Source: Streptomyces griseoaurantiacus
GTDB lineage: Bacteria; Actinomycetota; Actinomycetes; Streptomycetales; Streptomycetaceae
NCBI GenBank assembly: GCA_014656015.1
Contig: BNBP01000040.1
Span: 1 to 64,000 of the forward strand
Length of the DNA stretch: 64,000 bases
Reading direction: 5' to 3'
Shown here one piece after another: positions 46,830 to 55,264 of the stretch; the stretch's first letter is position 1, and each line of letters begins with the position of its first letter. The position numbers and the translations under genes are program-made. The notes below the pieces were generated by a model. That model made no database searches. It was not told where the DNA came from and was given only the letters and a program-made list of their open reading frames with translations.

Positions 46830-47635
46830 GCGGCTACGGAATGCCCGGTGGGTCCGGCGGACCGACGATCCACGATCCCCTGACGCTGCCGGTCGACGAC
46901 AACGTCGACGCGTACACCTTCTGCGTGGAGCTCAAGGGGAGCCAGTGGTTCCTGCAGAAGGGGAAGATGATCGCCTACTACGGGTCGATCGACTTCAACG
47001 GCATCGGGCACGGCCGGCTGGACCGTCTCGTGCGCACCTCCTTCCATTCGCCTTTGCACGCGAGCGACTGGGTGGTGGCGGAGGGTTCGGGCAAGATGCT
47101 CCTCGCCGACCGGGCCTTCGACGTCAATTCCTATGACCTGGACGAGGGCAACCTGACCATTCGCTCGGGCAACCTTCTCGCTTTTCAGCCAACTCTGTCG
47201 CTCAAGCAGTCGATCGTTCCGGGGTTCCTGACGCTCATCGGCACGGGGAAGTTCGTGGCGGCCTCCAACGGGCCGGTGGTGTTCATGGAGCCGCCCGTCC
47301 GGGTGGACCCGCAGGCCCTGGTCGGCTGGGCCGACTGCCCCTCCCCCTGCCACCACTACGACCACGGTTATCTGACGGGCGTGATGGGCGGTCTACGTGC
47401 GATGACGGGCCTCGGCGGGGCCTCCGGCGAGGAGCACCAGTTCGAGTTCGTCGGGGCGGGCACGGTGCTGCTGCAGTCCTCCGAGAGCCTGATGGCGGAG
47501 CAGGCCACGGGGGCGGTGCCGGCGGAGCCGGGTGTGCCCGGCGGGGGTGGGGCGCCAGGGGGCCAGGCACAGGGGGGTGGATCACCGCGCCTTCCCGGAC
47601 AGCTCGGCGACCTCCAGCGTCGCTTCGGGCTGTGA
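46826..47635 (+). CDS. AIM24-family protein, third of three, with Gly/Pro-rich tail
   Basis: 269 aa from GTG 46826, coupled to the second gene. AIM24 core at about 25-225: VELKGSQWFLQKGKMIAYYG, WVVAEGSGKMLLADRAFDVN, LTIRSGNLLAFQPTLSLKQS, VRVDPQALVGWADCPSPCHH (a Cys/His-rich loop, CPSPCHHYDHG, absent from the other two) and FEFVGAGTVLLQSSESL. A 45-residue Gly/Pro/Ala tail follows. The Cys/His loop could bind metal. Of the three it is the most divergent and longest. Confidence 0.85.
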   Translation: MSGYGMPGGSGGPTIHDPLTLPVDDNVDAYTFCVELKGSQWFLQKGKMIAYYGSIDFNGIGHGRLDRLVRTSFHSPLHASDWVVAEGSGKMLLADRAFDVNSYDLDEGNLTIRSGNLLAFQPTLSLKQSIVPGFLTLIGTGKFVAASNGPVVFMEPPVRVDPQALVGWADCPSPCHHYDHGYLTGVMGGLRAMTGLGGASGEEHQFEFVGAGTVLLQSSESLMAEQATGAVPAEPGVPGGGGAPGGQAQGGGSPRLPGQLGDLQRRFGL

Positions 47636-47748
47636 ACGGTAGTCTGCGGAGGGTGACGTCGAACGGGTGCGCGTACCCGTCGGCGCACGTCAGCAACGTC
47701 ACCGCCCTTCACTAGTTCGCCATTCAACCTTTTAGGTAGACTTCATCC

Positions 47749-48225
47749 ATGGAGACCGAGACGGCCACCCGCTGGCTGACCGATGCGGAGCAGTGTGCCT
47801 GGCGCACCCACCTGGAGGTCAACAGGCTGTTGACGTACCAGCTCGAGAAGGACCTGCAGCCGTTCGGCCTGACAATGAACGACTACGAGATCCTGGTGAA
47901 CCTCTCCGAGTCGGAGGGCGTACGGATGCGGATGAGCGACCTGGCGGCCGCGACCATGCAGTCCAAGAGCCGGCTCTCGCACCAGATCACCCGCATGGAG
48001 AACGCCGACCTGGTGCGGCGCGAGAACTGCGAGTCCGACCGCCGCGGGCTGTTCGCCGTGCTCACCGAGCACGGCATGGACATGATGCAGAAGGTGGCGC
48101 CGCACCACGTCGCCTCCGTGCGGCGGCACTTCATCGACCTGCTCTCGGAGGAGGACCTGAAGCATGTGCACAGCGCGCTGCGACCGGTCGCGGAGCGCCT
48201 GCGGACCCAGCGCGGCAAGCCGTGA
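47749..48225 (+). CDS. MarR-family regulator
   Basis: 158 aa from ATG 47749. Winged HTH: LTMNDYEILVNLSESEGVRM, RMSDLAAATMQSKSRLSHQI, TRMENADLVRRENCESDRRG and LFAVLTEHG. An AT-rich stretch just upstream (47726-47745) carries AACCTTTTAGGT, where ACCT and AGGT form a short inverted repeat over a likely -10, so autoregulation and a leaderless or short leader are plausible. No obvious target lies beside it: the left neighbour is the AIM24 operon and the right is convergent. Confidence 0.87.
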   Translation: METETATRWLTDAEQCAWRTHLEVNRLLTYQLEKDLQPFGLTMNDYEILVNLSESEGVRMRMSDLAAATMQSKSRLSHQITRMENADLVRRENCESDRRGLFAVLTEHGMDMMQKVAPHHVASVRRHFIDLLSEEDLKHVHSALRPVAERLRTQRGKP

Positions 48226-48241
48226 CCTGCCGCTGAGGGGG

Positions 48242-48259
48242 CCGGCCGGCGCCGGCCGG
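48242..48259. terminator. GC palindrome between convergent MarR and kinase genes
   Basis: CCGGCCGGCGCCGGCCGG, an 18-bp perfect palindrome 17 bp past one stop and 3 bp from the other (48262). Probably a shared terminator. Confidence 0.55.
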
Positions 48260-48261
48260 GG

Positions 48262-49866
48262 CTAAGCCCGGCGGCCGGGCGCCGCCGGGAGGCGCAGGGT
48301 GAGCAGTGCTCCGCCGCCGGGGGCCTCGGCCGCCGTCAGGGTGCCGCCGTGGCGGCGGGCGATGTCCCTGGCGATGGCCAGCCCCAGACCCGTGCCGCCG
48401 TCGTCGCGGGCACGGGCGTCGTCCAGCCGGACGAACCGCTCGAAGACGCGCTCGCGCTGCTCGGCGGGGATGCCGGGACCGTCGTCCCCGACCGCGACCA
48501 CGGCCCGCTCGCCCTCCCTGCGGACGCTCACCGTGATCCGCCGGTGGGCGTGCCGCCCGGCGTTGTCCAGCAGGTTGGCCAGCACCCGGGCGAGCTGCCC
48601 CCGGGAGCCGGCCACCGCGACCTCCCCGGCGCACTCCACCACCACGTGCTCCCGGCCCCGGGCCACCTCACGGGCCAGCGCGTCCAGCGGCACCAGGGCC
48701 TCGCCCGGCCGCTCCCCCGCGTCCAGCCGGGCCAGCAGCAGCAGGTCGGCGGCCAGATGCTGGAGCCGCACGGTGTCCTCGACGGCGCCGTCCACGTCCA
48801 GCAGCTCCGGGTGCGCGGCACCCACCTCGAGCTGGGTGCGCAGGGAGGCCAGCGGACTGCGCAGCTCGTGCGAGGCGTCCGCGACGAACCGCCGCTGCCG
48901 CTCCACCGACTTCTCCAGCGCGGCGAGGGTCTGGTTCGTGGTGCGGGCCAGCCGGGCGACCTCGTCCCGGGTGGCGGGCACGGGGACCCGCCGGGCCAGG
49001 TCCTCCGAGGCGGTGATCGCGGCCATCTCGGCGCGGATGCCCTCCACCGGACGCAGCGCCCGCCGGGTCACCAGCCAGGTCACCCCGGCCACGGTGAGCA
49101 GCAGCAGGGGCAGCCCGACCGAGAGGGTCGTCAGGGCGGTGTTCACCGCGGCGTGCTCGGCGGCGAGCGGGGCTCCGGCCCGGACGGTCAGGGTGACGTC
49201 GGCGGGGGTGGTGACCTCCAGGGCGGCGAACCGGTAGTCGTGGGTCTCGTCGTCGACGGTGGCGGTGCCCGCGGTGAACGTGACGTCGTCGGAGATCTCG
49301 CCGACGGCGGGATCGTCGTCGTCGTGGTCCTTGCCGTCGCCACCGCTCCCCTCGTCACGGTCCTCGCCGCCGTGCCGGCCGCCGTGCCCGCCACCGCGGT
49401 CCTCGGAGTCGTCCCGGTCGTCCCGGCCGTCCGAGTCGGCCCGGTCGTCCGAGTCGTCCCGGTCGTCGGACTCCTCCCGGTCGGCGGAGTCCTCGGAGGC
49501 CCGGCCGGACGTGGCCCGGCCGGTGGGGGCGGGGGCGGGGCTCGTCCGCGGGTGCCGCACGGGGCCGCCGTCGACGGCCCGCAGTCCCTCGCTCGCGGCC
49601 ACCGTCCGGCCGCGCTCGTCCTCGACCCGTACCGGATGGTCCTCCTCGTCCGGCCAGTCGAGCCTGTCCCCGCCGATGCCCGCGGCGAGCTGGGAGGCGA
49701 CCCGCCGGGCGGCGGACTCCGCCTGGGTGTCCGCCTGGCCGACCAGGTTGGCCCGCAGCGAGAGGACCAGGGCGGTCCCGGCGGCGAGCAGGGCGACGGC
49801 CACGACGCAGGTCGCGGCGAGCGTGGCCCTGGCCCGGACGGAGGCGAAGGGCCGCCGCCGGATCAC
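48262..49866 (-). CDS. Sensor histidine kinase with Asp/Arg/His-rich extracytoplasmic insert
   Basis: 534 aa from GTG 49866, overlapping the response-regulator stop (GTGA). TM1 about 11-35, extracytoplasmic domain about 36-242, TM2 about 243-267 (GLPLLLLTVAGVTWLV). The outer domain includes a striking segment (residues 127-185) of almost only Asp, Arg, Ser, Glu, Gly and His: it begins SADREESDDRDD and ends KDHDDDD. HAMP at about 268-320, then the phospho-acceptor box FVADASHELRSPLASLRTQL with H333 and ATPase motifs VLANLLDNAGRHA, VGDDGPGIPAE and DDGGTGLGLAIARDIARRH. The acidic/His insert suggests cation sensing; the PepSY protein next door has a matching segment. Confidence 0.9.
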   Translation of the reverse strand: MIRRRPFASVRARATLAATCVVAVALLAAGTALVLSLRANLVGQADTQAESAARRVASQLAAGIGGDRLDWPDEEDHPVRVEDERGRTVAASEGLRAVDGGPVRHPRTSPAPAPTGRATSGRASEDSADREESDDRDDSDDRADSDGRDDRDDSEDRGGGHGGRHGGEDRDEGSGGDGKDHDDDDPAVGEISDDVTFTAGTATVDDETHDYRFAALEVTTPADVTLTVRAGAPLAAEHAAVNTALTTLSVGLPLLLLTVAGVTWLVTRRALRPVEGIRAEMAAITASEDLARRVPVPATRDEVARLARTTNQTLAALEKSVERQRRFVADASHELRSPLASLRTQLEVGAAHPELLDVDGAVEDTVRLQHLAADLLLLARLDAGERPGEALVPLDALAREVARGREHVVVECAGEVAVAGSRGQLARVLANLLDNAGRHAHRRITVSVRREGERAVVAVGDDGPGIPAEQRERVFERFVRLDDARARDDGGTGLGLAIARDIARRHGGTLTAAEAPGGGALLTLRLPAAPGRRA

Positions 49867-50525
49867 CGCGCCTCCAGCCGGTACCCGGCGCCCCGCACGG
49901 TGCGGATGCGCTCGGCGCCCAGCTTGCGGCGCAGGGCGCTGATGTACACCTCGACGATGTTGGGGTCGCCGTCATAGGCGAAGTCCCAGACGTGGTCGAG
50001 GATCTCCGCCTTGGCGACGACCTCGCCGGGGCGCAGCACCAGATGTTCCAGGACGGCGAACTCCTTCGCGGTGAGCGCCACTTCGACGCCCTCGCGCAGC
50101 ACGCGGCGGGCCGCGGTGTCGACCGTGAGGCCGCCGTGCACGTGCACCGGCGAGGGTCCCGGGCGGGCGCGGCGGCGCAGCAGGGCCTTCACCCGGGCGA
50201 CGAGGACGACGTAGGAGAACGGCTTGGTGAGGTAGTCGTCGGCGCCGGTGTCCAGGCCCTCGGCCTCGTCGTACTCGCCGTCCTTCGCCGTGAGCATGAG
50301 GATCGGCACCTCGTGGCCGGCGGCGCGCAGGGCGGCGCAGACCCGGTAGCCGTTCATGCCGGGGAGCATGATGTCGAGGATCACCAGGTCGTAGGGTCCC
50401 TCGGTGGCCCGGTGCAGGCCCTCGCGGCCGTCGTGGACGACGTCCACGGCATAGCCCTCGGCGGTCAGGCCCTTCGCGAGCGACAGGGCGAGCCGCTTCT
50501 CGTCCTCCACGATCAACAGACGCAC
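49863..50525 (-). CDS. OmpR/PhoB-family response regulator
   Basis: 220 aa from GTG 50525. Receiver: LLIVEDEKRLALSLAKGL (acidic E7, D8), phospho-acceptor D51 in LVILDIMLPGMNG, LMLTAKD and YLTKPFSYVVL. The winged-helix output domain has LTVDTAARRVLREGVEVALT, KEFAVLEHLVLRPGEVVAKA, WDFAYDGDPNIVEVYISALR and RTVRGAGYRLE. First gene of the kinase operon, divergent from the PepSY gene across 132 bp, which is its likely target. Confidence 0.93.
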   Translation of the reverse strand: MRLLIVEDEKRLALSLAKGLTAEGYAVDVVHDGREGLHRATEGPYDLVILDIMLPGMNGYRVCAALRAAGHEVPILMLTAKDGEYDEAEGLDTGADDYLTKPFSYVVLVARVKALLRRRARPGPSPVHVHGGLTVDTAARRVLREGVEVALTAKEFAVLEHLVLRPGEVVAKAEILDHVWDFAYDGDPNIVEVYISALRRKLGAERIRTVRGAGYRLEAR

Positions 50526-50657
50526 GCGTCAAGACTGACAGAGCGAACCTGAAGGGTTCTTCAGGTGGCTTCAGGCTGCCCTCAGCGTGGGTGGGCGACG
50601 GTGGTCCCGTCATCGACCGCGCACGGTCGCACGGTCACCGGACGTCACGGAGGAATC

Positions 50658-51365
50658 ATGAAGCGGAACATCGTACTGGCGGTCGTCGCGGCGGCGGTCC
50701 TGGCGGGCGGTGGGACCGCGACGGCGCTGGCCGTCGCGGACGACGACGGGCCGGGCGCGGACGACCGGGTCGCCTCGGCCGGGCGGAGCGGGCAGGACCG
50801 CGCGGACGACGCCGCCGACGACCGCGACGACCGCGACGACTACGACGACGACCGCGGGGACGGCCGCCACCACGACCGCCACCACGACGGGCGGTACGAC
50901 GACGGACGGGACGGACGGGACGGGCGGGACGACGACGGGCGCGAGGACGATTCCGCCGCCGCCTCCTCCGCGAAGGTGACCGCCGCCGAGGCGATCGCCG
51001 CCGCGCTCCGGCACACCCCGGGCTCCGTGGTGTCGGCGGAGCTGGACGACGCGGTGTGGTCGGTCGAGGTGCTGTCCTCGGACGACTCCTGGCGGGACGT
51101 GCGGGTGGACCCGGGCACGGGCGAGGTGCGGGGTGTGCGCGCCGAGCACGAGGACGCCGAGGACCTCGCGGAGGCGCGGGCGGCCCTGAAGGGGGCGTCG
51201 ACGTCGGCGGAGGAGGCCGCGCGGGCGGCCGCCGCGAAGGGCACCGTGACCTCCGTCGAGCTGGACGAGCGCGGCTGGGAGGCGGAGACGCTCACCTCCG
51301 GCGGCGGTGAGCGGGACTGGACGGTGGGCCTGCGCGGGGCGGACGTGACCGCCGGCCACCCGTGA
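50658..51365 (+). CDS. Secreted/membrane-anchored PepSY-domain protein with Asp/Arg/His-rich linker
   Basis: 235 aa from ATG 50658 with CGGAGGAA upstream. The N-terminal segment MKRNIVLAVVAAAVLAGGGT, then ATALAVADDD, is a signal peptide or anchor. Residues 45-98 are almost entirely Asp, Arg, Gly, His and Tyr (DDRDDRDDYDDDRGDGRHHD and similar). Two PepSY units follow: KVTAAEAIAAALRHTPGSVV ... WSVEVLSSDDSWRDVRVDPG and EEAARAAAAKGTVTSVELDE ... WEAETLTSGGG. PepSY proteins are extracytoplasmic and often paired with two-component systems as inhibitors or ligands. Divergent from this system's regulator gene. Confidence 0.88.
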   Translation: MKRNIVLAVVAAAVLAGGGTATALAVADDDGPGADDRVASAGRSGQDRADDAADDRDDRDDYDDDRGDGRHHDRHHDGRYDDGRDGRDGRDDDGREDDSAAASSAKVTAAEAIAAALRHTPGSVVSAELDDAVWSVEVLSSDDSWRDVRVDPGTGEVRGVRAEHEDAEDLAEARAALKGASTSAEEAARAAAAKGTVTSVELDERGWEAETLTSGGGERDWTVGLRGADVTAGHP

Positions 51366-51391
51366 CGGGCGGTGCGGCCACCGCCCCGGGT

Positions 51392-52033
51392 CTACGGGCC
51401 GGTGGCCGCACCGGCGCCTGCCGTCCCCCCGGGGGAGGTCCCCCGGGGGCGGTGGGCGCGCGGGCGGTCACCGCCGGCCGGGTGCCCGAGCGTGGCGAGG
51501 AACTCCTGGAAGGCCCGGTCGGCGCGGGCGGTGTCCCCGGTGGCGTCGAGGTCCATGAGGAGACCGCGGATGACGGCGAGGACGAGCGTCGCCAGTTCCG
51601 GCCGGCCCATGCCGCGCAGGCCGTCCTCGAGCGGCCCCAGCCAGTCGGTCGTGGCGGTGCGCCGGAAGTCGGGCCACAGCCGCTGCTCCGCGCTCTCGCG
51701 CAACTGACCGAACATCCGCAGGTACGGGCGTCCGTCCTCGCCCGTGATCGAGGCCCAGGCGCGCTCCAGGGTGGTGGTGTAGGGCTCGTCGGGCCGCGCC
51801 CGCAGGAGGTCGCCCCAGGTGTCGAGCTGCCGTTGGCGCGCGCGTCCGAGGACGGCCCGCAGGAGGGCGTCGCGGGTGCCGAAGTGGTAGATCAGCATGC
51901 GGGCCGAGGCGCCGGTGGCGGTGGCCAGCGGTTCGAGCCGGTCGGGGAGGCCGTGCGCGAGGGCGTGGTCGGCGCAGGCGTCGAGAAGCCGGTCCTTGAG
52001 GTGCGGCTGCGGTCGTCTGCCCATGCCGCCCAT
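51392..52033 (-). CDS. TetR-family regulator
   Basis: 213 aa from ATG 52033 (ATG 52024 is an alternative; neither has a ribosome site, suggesting a leaderless message). HTH: LKDRLLDACADHALAHGLPD, RLEPLATATGASARMLIYHF, GTRDALLRAVLGRARQ (about 12-65). The helical ligand domain includes YTTTLERAWASITGEDGRPY and LATLVLAVIRGLLMDLDATG. The C-terminus is Pro/Gly/Ala-rich. Divergent from the alpha/beta hydrolase gene across 78 bp, its probable target. Confidence 0.85.
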   Translation of the reverse strand: MGGMGRRPQPHLKDRLLDACADHALAHGLPDRLEPLATATGASARMLIYHFGTRDALLRAVLGRARQRQLDTWGDLLRARPDEPYTTTLERAWASITGEDGRPYLRMFGQLRESAEQRLWPDFRRTATTDWLGPLEDGLRGMGRPELATLVLAVIRGLLMDLDATGDTARADRAFQEFLATLGHPAGGDRPRAHRPRGTSPGGTAGAGAATGP

Positions 52034-52111
52034 TTTTTCGCGTAATTGCGAGTACGTCTACCGTTGGTCGCAGAGGGGCCGAGGCCGGCCGGGACAGACG
52101 CGGAGGCAGTG

Positions 52112-52807
52112 ATGAGGGTCGTGTTCGTGCATGGCGCGTGCGTGCGGGACGGGTCGTGGTGGTGGCACCGGACCGCCGGGCTGCTGCGGGAGCGGGGCGT
52201 GTCGAGCACCGCTCCGGCCCTGCCCAGCTGCGGCGAGACGGAGCTGCCCGCGGGCACCGGCGGACCGGGGCTGGCGGAGGACGTCACCGCGGTGCGGCGC
52301 GCGCTCCTGGACGGCGAGGAGCCGACCGTCGTGGTGGCCCACAGCTACGGCGGCATCGTCGCGGCGGAGGCCGCCGCGGGCGTGGAGTCGGTGCGCCACC
52401 TCGTGCTGGTCTCCAGCTATCTGCCCGAGGTGGGGCAGAGCCTGTCGGACTTCGGGGACGGCGGCCCGGCCCCGTTCCTCGACGTCGACCCGGACACCGG
52501 CACCTTCGGAGTCCGCCCGGAGCTGCTCGTGGACACCTTCCTGCAGGACTGCGACGCCGAGGTCCGGGCGCGGGCGGCGGACCACCTCGCCCGGCAGAGC
52601 GTGCGGGTGACCGGTCAGCCGGTGGGGGCGGCCGCGTGGCAGCGGGTGCCGTCGACGTACGTCGTCTGCGCCCGGGACCGGGGCACCCCGCCGTCTCTGC
52701 AGCGCGAGTACGCCCGCCGGGCCGGCACGGTGGTCGAACTCGACACCGGCCACCACCCGTTCCTCTCCGCGCCCGCCGCGGTACGGGACCTGCTGCCGAG
52801 TCTGTGA
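52112..52807 (+). CDS. Alpha/beta hydrolase
   Basis: 231 aa from ATG 52112; GGAGG (52102-52106) decides this start. Fold signatures: RVVFVHGACVRDGSWWW (oxyanion HG), the nucleophile elbow VVAHSYGGIVAAEA with Ser in GxSxG-like H-S-Y-G-G (about residue 80), and a C-terminal His in LDTGHHPFLSAP (about 213); the acid is probably the Asp in CARDRGTPP. It resembles the AB_hydrolase_6/EstC-like group acting on esters or lactones. Divergent from a TetR gene that likely controls it. Confidence 0.87.
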   Translation: MRVVFVHGACVRDGSWWWHRTAGLLRERGVSSTAPALPSCGETELPAGTGGPGLAEDVTAVRRALLDGEEPTVVVAHSYGGIVAAEAAAGVESVRHLVLVSSYLPEVGQSLSDFGDGGPAPFLDVDPDTGTFGVRPELLVDTFLQDCDAEVRARAADHLARQSVRVTGQPVGAAAWQRVPSTYVVCARDRGTPPSLQREYARRAGTVVELDTGHHPFLSAPAAVRDLLPSL

Positions 52808-52831
52808 GGGCGGCCGGGGGCGGCCTGGCCC

Positions 52832-53788
52832 TCAGCCCGCGACGAGGCCCTCCACCAGTTCGTCGGCGGCCCGGTAGGGGTCCAGGTCACCGGCCACGAT
52901 GCGGTCGGCGAGCGCGCTCAGGCGGCGGTCCCCGTGGAGGTCGCCGATGCGTTCGCGCAGGCTCGTGACGGCGATCGTCTCGACCTCGCGGGCCGCCCGC
53001 GCCCGGCGGCGCTCGGCGAGGACGCCCCGCTCCTCCATCCACGCGCGGTGCTTCTCCAGCGCCTCGACGACCTCGTCGACGCCCTCGCCCCGCGCGGCGA
53101 CGGTCTTGACGATCGGGGGGCGCCAGTCGCCAGGGCCCCGCGACTCGCCGAGGCCCAGCATGTGGTTCAGCTCCCGGGCGGTCGCGTCGGCGCCGTCGCG
53201 GTCCGCCTTGTTGACGACGTAGACGTCGCCGATCTCCAGGATGCCCGCCTTGGCGGCCTGGATGCCGTCGCCCATCCCCGGCGCGAGGAGCACCACCGAG
53301 GTGTCGGCCTGGGAGGCGATCTCGACCTCCGACTGCCCGACGCCGACCGTCTCGACGAGGATCACCTCGCAGCCGGCCGCGTCGAGCACCCGGATCGCCT
53401 GGGGCGCGGCCCAGGCCAGACCGCCCAGGTGCCCGCGGGTCGCCATCGAACGGATGTACACGCCGGCGTCGGAGGCGTGCTCCGACATCCGCACCCGGTC
53501 GCCGAGCAGCGCGCCCCCGGAGAACGGCGAGGACGGGTCGACGGCGAGCACGCCGACCCGCTTCCCGGCCCGCCGGTAGGCGGAGACGAGCGCCGACGTG
53601 GACGTCGACTTGCCGACGCCCGGCGATCCCGTGAGGCCCACCACGTACGCCCCGCCGGTCAGCGGGGCGAGCGCGGCCATGACCTCCCTGAGCTGCGGGG
53701 ACGCCCCCTCCACCAGCGAGATCAGCCGGGCCACGGCACGCGGCCGGCCCTCCCTCGCCTGGGCGACCAGCGTGGCGACGTCCTGCAT
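52832..53788 (-). CDS. meaB: MeaB/ArgK-type GTPase chaperone of B12-dependent mutases
   Basis: 318 aa from ATG 53788 (CGGAG at 5 nt); a GTG one codon upstream is less well spaced. G-domain: YVVGLTGSPGVGKSTSTSAL (P-loop), VGVLAVDPSSPFSGGALLGD, IRSMATRGHLGGLAWAAPQA, ILVETVGVGQSEVEIASQAD (switch/G3) and VNKADRDGAD (G4), with C-terminal dimerisation helices. MeaB loads adenosylcobalamin and guards the mutase. No mutase is adjacent; icmA (39.2 kb) is the nearest candidate client. Upstream thiolase and epimerase place it in acyl-CoA metabolism. Confidence 0.92.
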   Translation of the reverse strand: MQDVATLVAQAREGRPRAVARLISLVEGASPQLREVMAALAPLTGGAYVVGLTGSPGVGKSTSTSALVSAYRRAGKRVGVLAVDPSSPFSGGALLGDRVRMSEHASDAGVYIRSMATRGHLGGLAWAAPQAIRVLDAAGCEVILVETVGVGQSEVEIASQADTSVVLLAPGMGDGIQAAKAGILEIGDVYVVNKADRDGADATARELNHMLGLGESRGPGDWRPPIVKTVAARGEGVDEVVEALEKHRAWMEERGVLAERRRARAAREVETIAVTSLRERIGDLHGDRRLSALADRIVAGDLDPYRAADELVEGLVAG

Positions 53789-53903
53789 CACAGCTCCGTT
53801 CGGACAAGCGGACCAGCAGACCGGCAGACCCTCGGAAAATCAGATCTGCCGAAGAACAGACGTACAGAAGAACAGATGACCAGACGGTACGGAGTAACCG
53901 GAC

Positions 53904-55106
53904 TCAGGCGCTCGGCACCCGCAGGATCAGCGCGTCGCCCTGACCGCCTCCGCCGCACAGGGCCGCCGCGCCGATCCCGCCGCCGCGCCGCTTCAGCTCC
54001 AGCGCCAGGTGCAGGACGAGCCGTGCGCCCGACATGCCGATGGGGTGGCCGAGGGCGATCGCCCCGCCGTTCACGTTCACCTTTTCGGAGGAGATCCCCA
54101 GGTCCTTCATTGACTGCACGGCGACGGCCGCGAAGGCCTCGTTGATCTCGATCAGGTCGAGGTCGGCGACGTCCAGGCCCTCCTTGCCGAGCGCGTGCCG
54201 GATCGCGTTCGACGGCTGGGACTGCAGCGAGTTGTCCGGCCCCGCCACGTTGCCGTGGGCGCCGATCTCGGCGATCCACTCCAGGCCCAGCTCCTCGGCC
54301 TTTGCCCTGCTCATCACGACCACGGCCGCGGCACCGTCGGAGATCTGCGAGGAGGAGCCCGCGGTGATCGTGCCGTCCTTGCTGAACGCGGGGCGCAGCT
54401 TGCCGAGGGACTCGGCGGTCGTCTCGGGCCGGATGCCCTCGTCCTTGCCGAAGACGACCGGCTCGCCCTTGCGCTGCGGGATCTCCACGGGGGTGATCTC
54501 CGCCTCGAACAGGCCGTTCTTCTGCGCGGCCGCGGCCCGCTGGTGGGACAGGGCGGCGATCTCGTCCTGCGCCTCCCGGGGGATGCCGAGCCGGCTGTTG
54601 TGCTTCTCCGTGGACTCGCCCATGGCGATGTTCTCGAAGGCGTCGGTGAGGCCGTCGTGGGCCATCGCGTCGAGCATCTGCACCGCGCCGTACTTGAAGC
54701 CCTCGCGGGACTTCGGCAGCAGGTGGGGGGCGTTGGTCATGGACTCCTGGCCGCCGGCCACGACCACGTCGAACTCGCCGGCGCGGATGAGCTGGTCGGC
54801 CAGCGCGATGGCGTCGAGGCCGGAGAGGCACACCTTGTTGACGGTGAGCGCCGGCACGCTCATGGGGATGCCCGCCTTGACCGCGGCCTGACGTGCGGGG
54901 ATCTGGCCCGCCCCGGCCTGCAGCACCTGGCCCATGATCACGTACTGCACCTGCTCGCCGCCGATCCCCGCACGGTCGAGGGCGGCCTTGATCGCGAAGC
55001 CGCCGAGTTCGGCTCCGGAGAAGGACTTCAGGGAGCCCAGCAAGCGCCCCATGGGCGTCCGCGCGCCCGCGACGATCACCGAGGTCGTGCTGTTCGTTGC
55101 GCTCAT
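53904..55106 (-). CDS. Acetyl-CoA acetyltransferase (thiolase)
   Basis: 400 aa from ATG 55106 with AAGGGG upstream. Condenses two acetyl-CoA to acetoacetyl-CoA or cleaves it. Catalytic residues: Cys in VNKVCLSGLDAIALA (about 92), His in NGGAIALGHPIGMSGAR (about 352) and Cys in AALCGGGGQGDAL (about 382). Other signatures: GARTPMGRLLGSLKSFSG and NEAFAAVAVQSMKDLG. Same strand as meaB with a 115-bp spacer; divergent from the epimerase gene, so the three probably serve ethylmalonyl- or methylmalonyl-CoA supply. Confidence 0.94.
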   Translation of the reverse strand: MSATNSTTSVIVAGARTPMGRLLGSLKSFSGAELGGFAIKAALDRAGIGGEQVQYVIMGQVLQAGAGQIPARQAAVKAGIPMSVPALTVNKVCLSGLDAIALADQLIRAGEFDVVVAGGQESMTNAPHLLPKSREGFKYGAVQMLDAMAHDGLTDAFENIAMGESTEKHNSRLGIPREAQDEIAALSHQRAAAAQKNGLFEAEITPVEIPQRKGEPVVFGKDEGIRPETTAESLGKLRPAFSKDGTITAGSSSQISDGAAAVVVMSRAKAEELGLEWIAEIGAHGNVAGPDNSLQSQPSNAIRHALGKEGLDVADLDLIEINEAFAAVAVQSMKDLGISSEKVNVNGGAIALGHPIGMSGARLVLHLALELKRRGGGIGAAALCGGGGQGDALILRVPSA

Positions 55107-55151
55107 GAGCTGCGATCCCCTTACCGGCTGCACTGCCGAGGAGTGGATGGG

Positions 55152-55169
55152 AGTGAACGAGGGTTCACT
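55152..55169. promoter_or_regulatory. Palindrome in the divergent thiolase / epimerase promoter
   Basis: AGTGAAC (55152-55158), GAGG, GTTCACT (55163-55169): perfect 7-bp arms, about 46 bp upstream of the thiolase start and 96 bp from the mce start. Candidate TetR/GntR-type operator. Confidence 0.6.
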
Positions 55170-55264
55170 TCGAATGTACTGAGTGGCACTCCGTGCCGTC
55201 ACCGCTCTTCCAGTGTGATCGCGCGCACGTTGCGTAACCATCCGCGGAGCGCTCCACTGTCACC

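Noticed and set aside
53792..53903. CAGA-rich imperfect repeats (GAAGAACAGA, twice) between meaB and thiolase
   Set aside because: Short, irregular and non-palindromic; probably simple sequence in a spacer with no clear regulatory layout.
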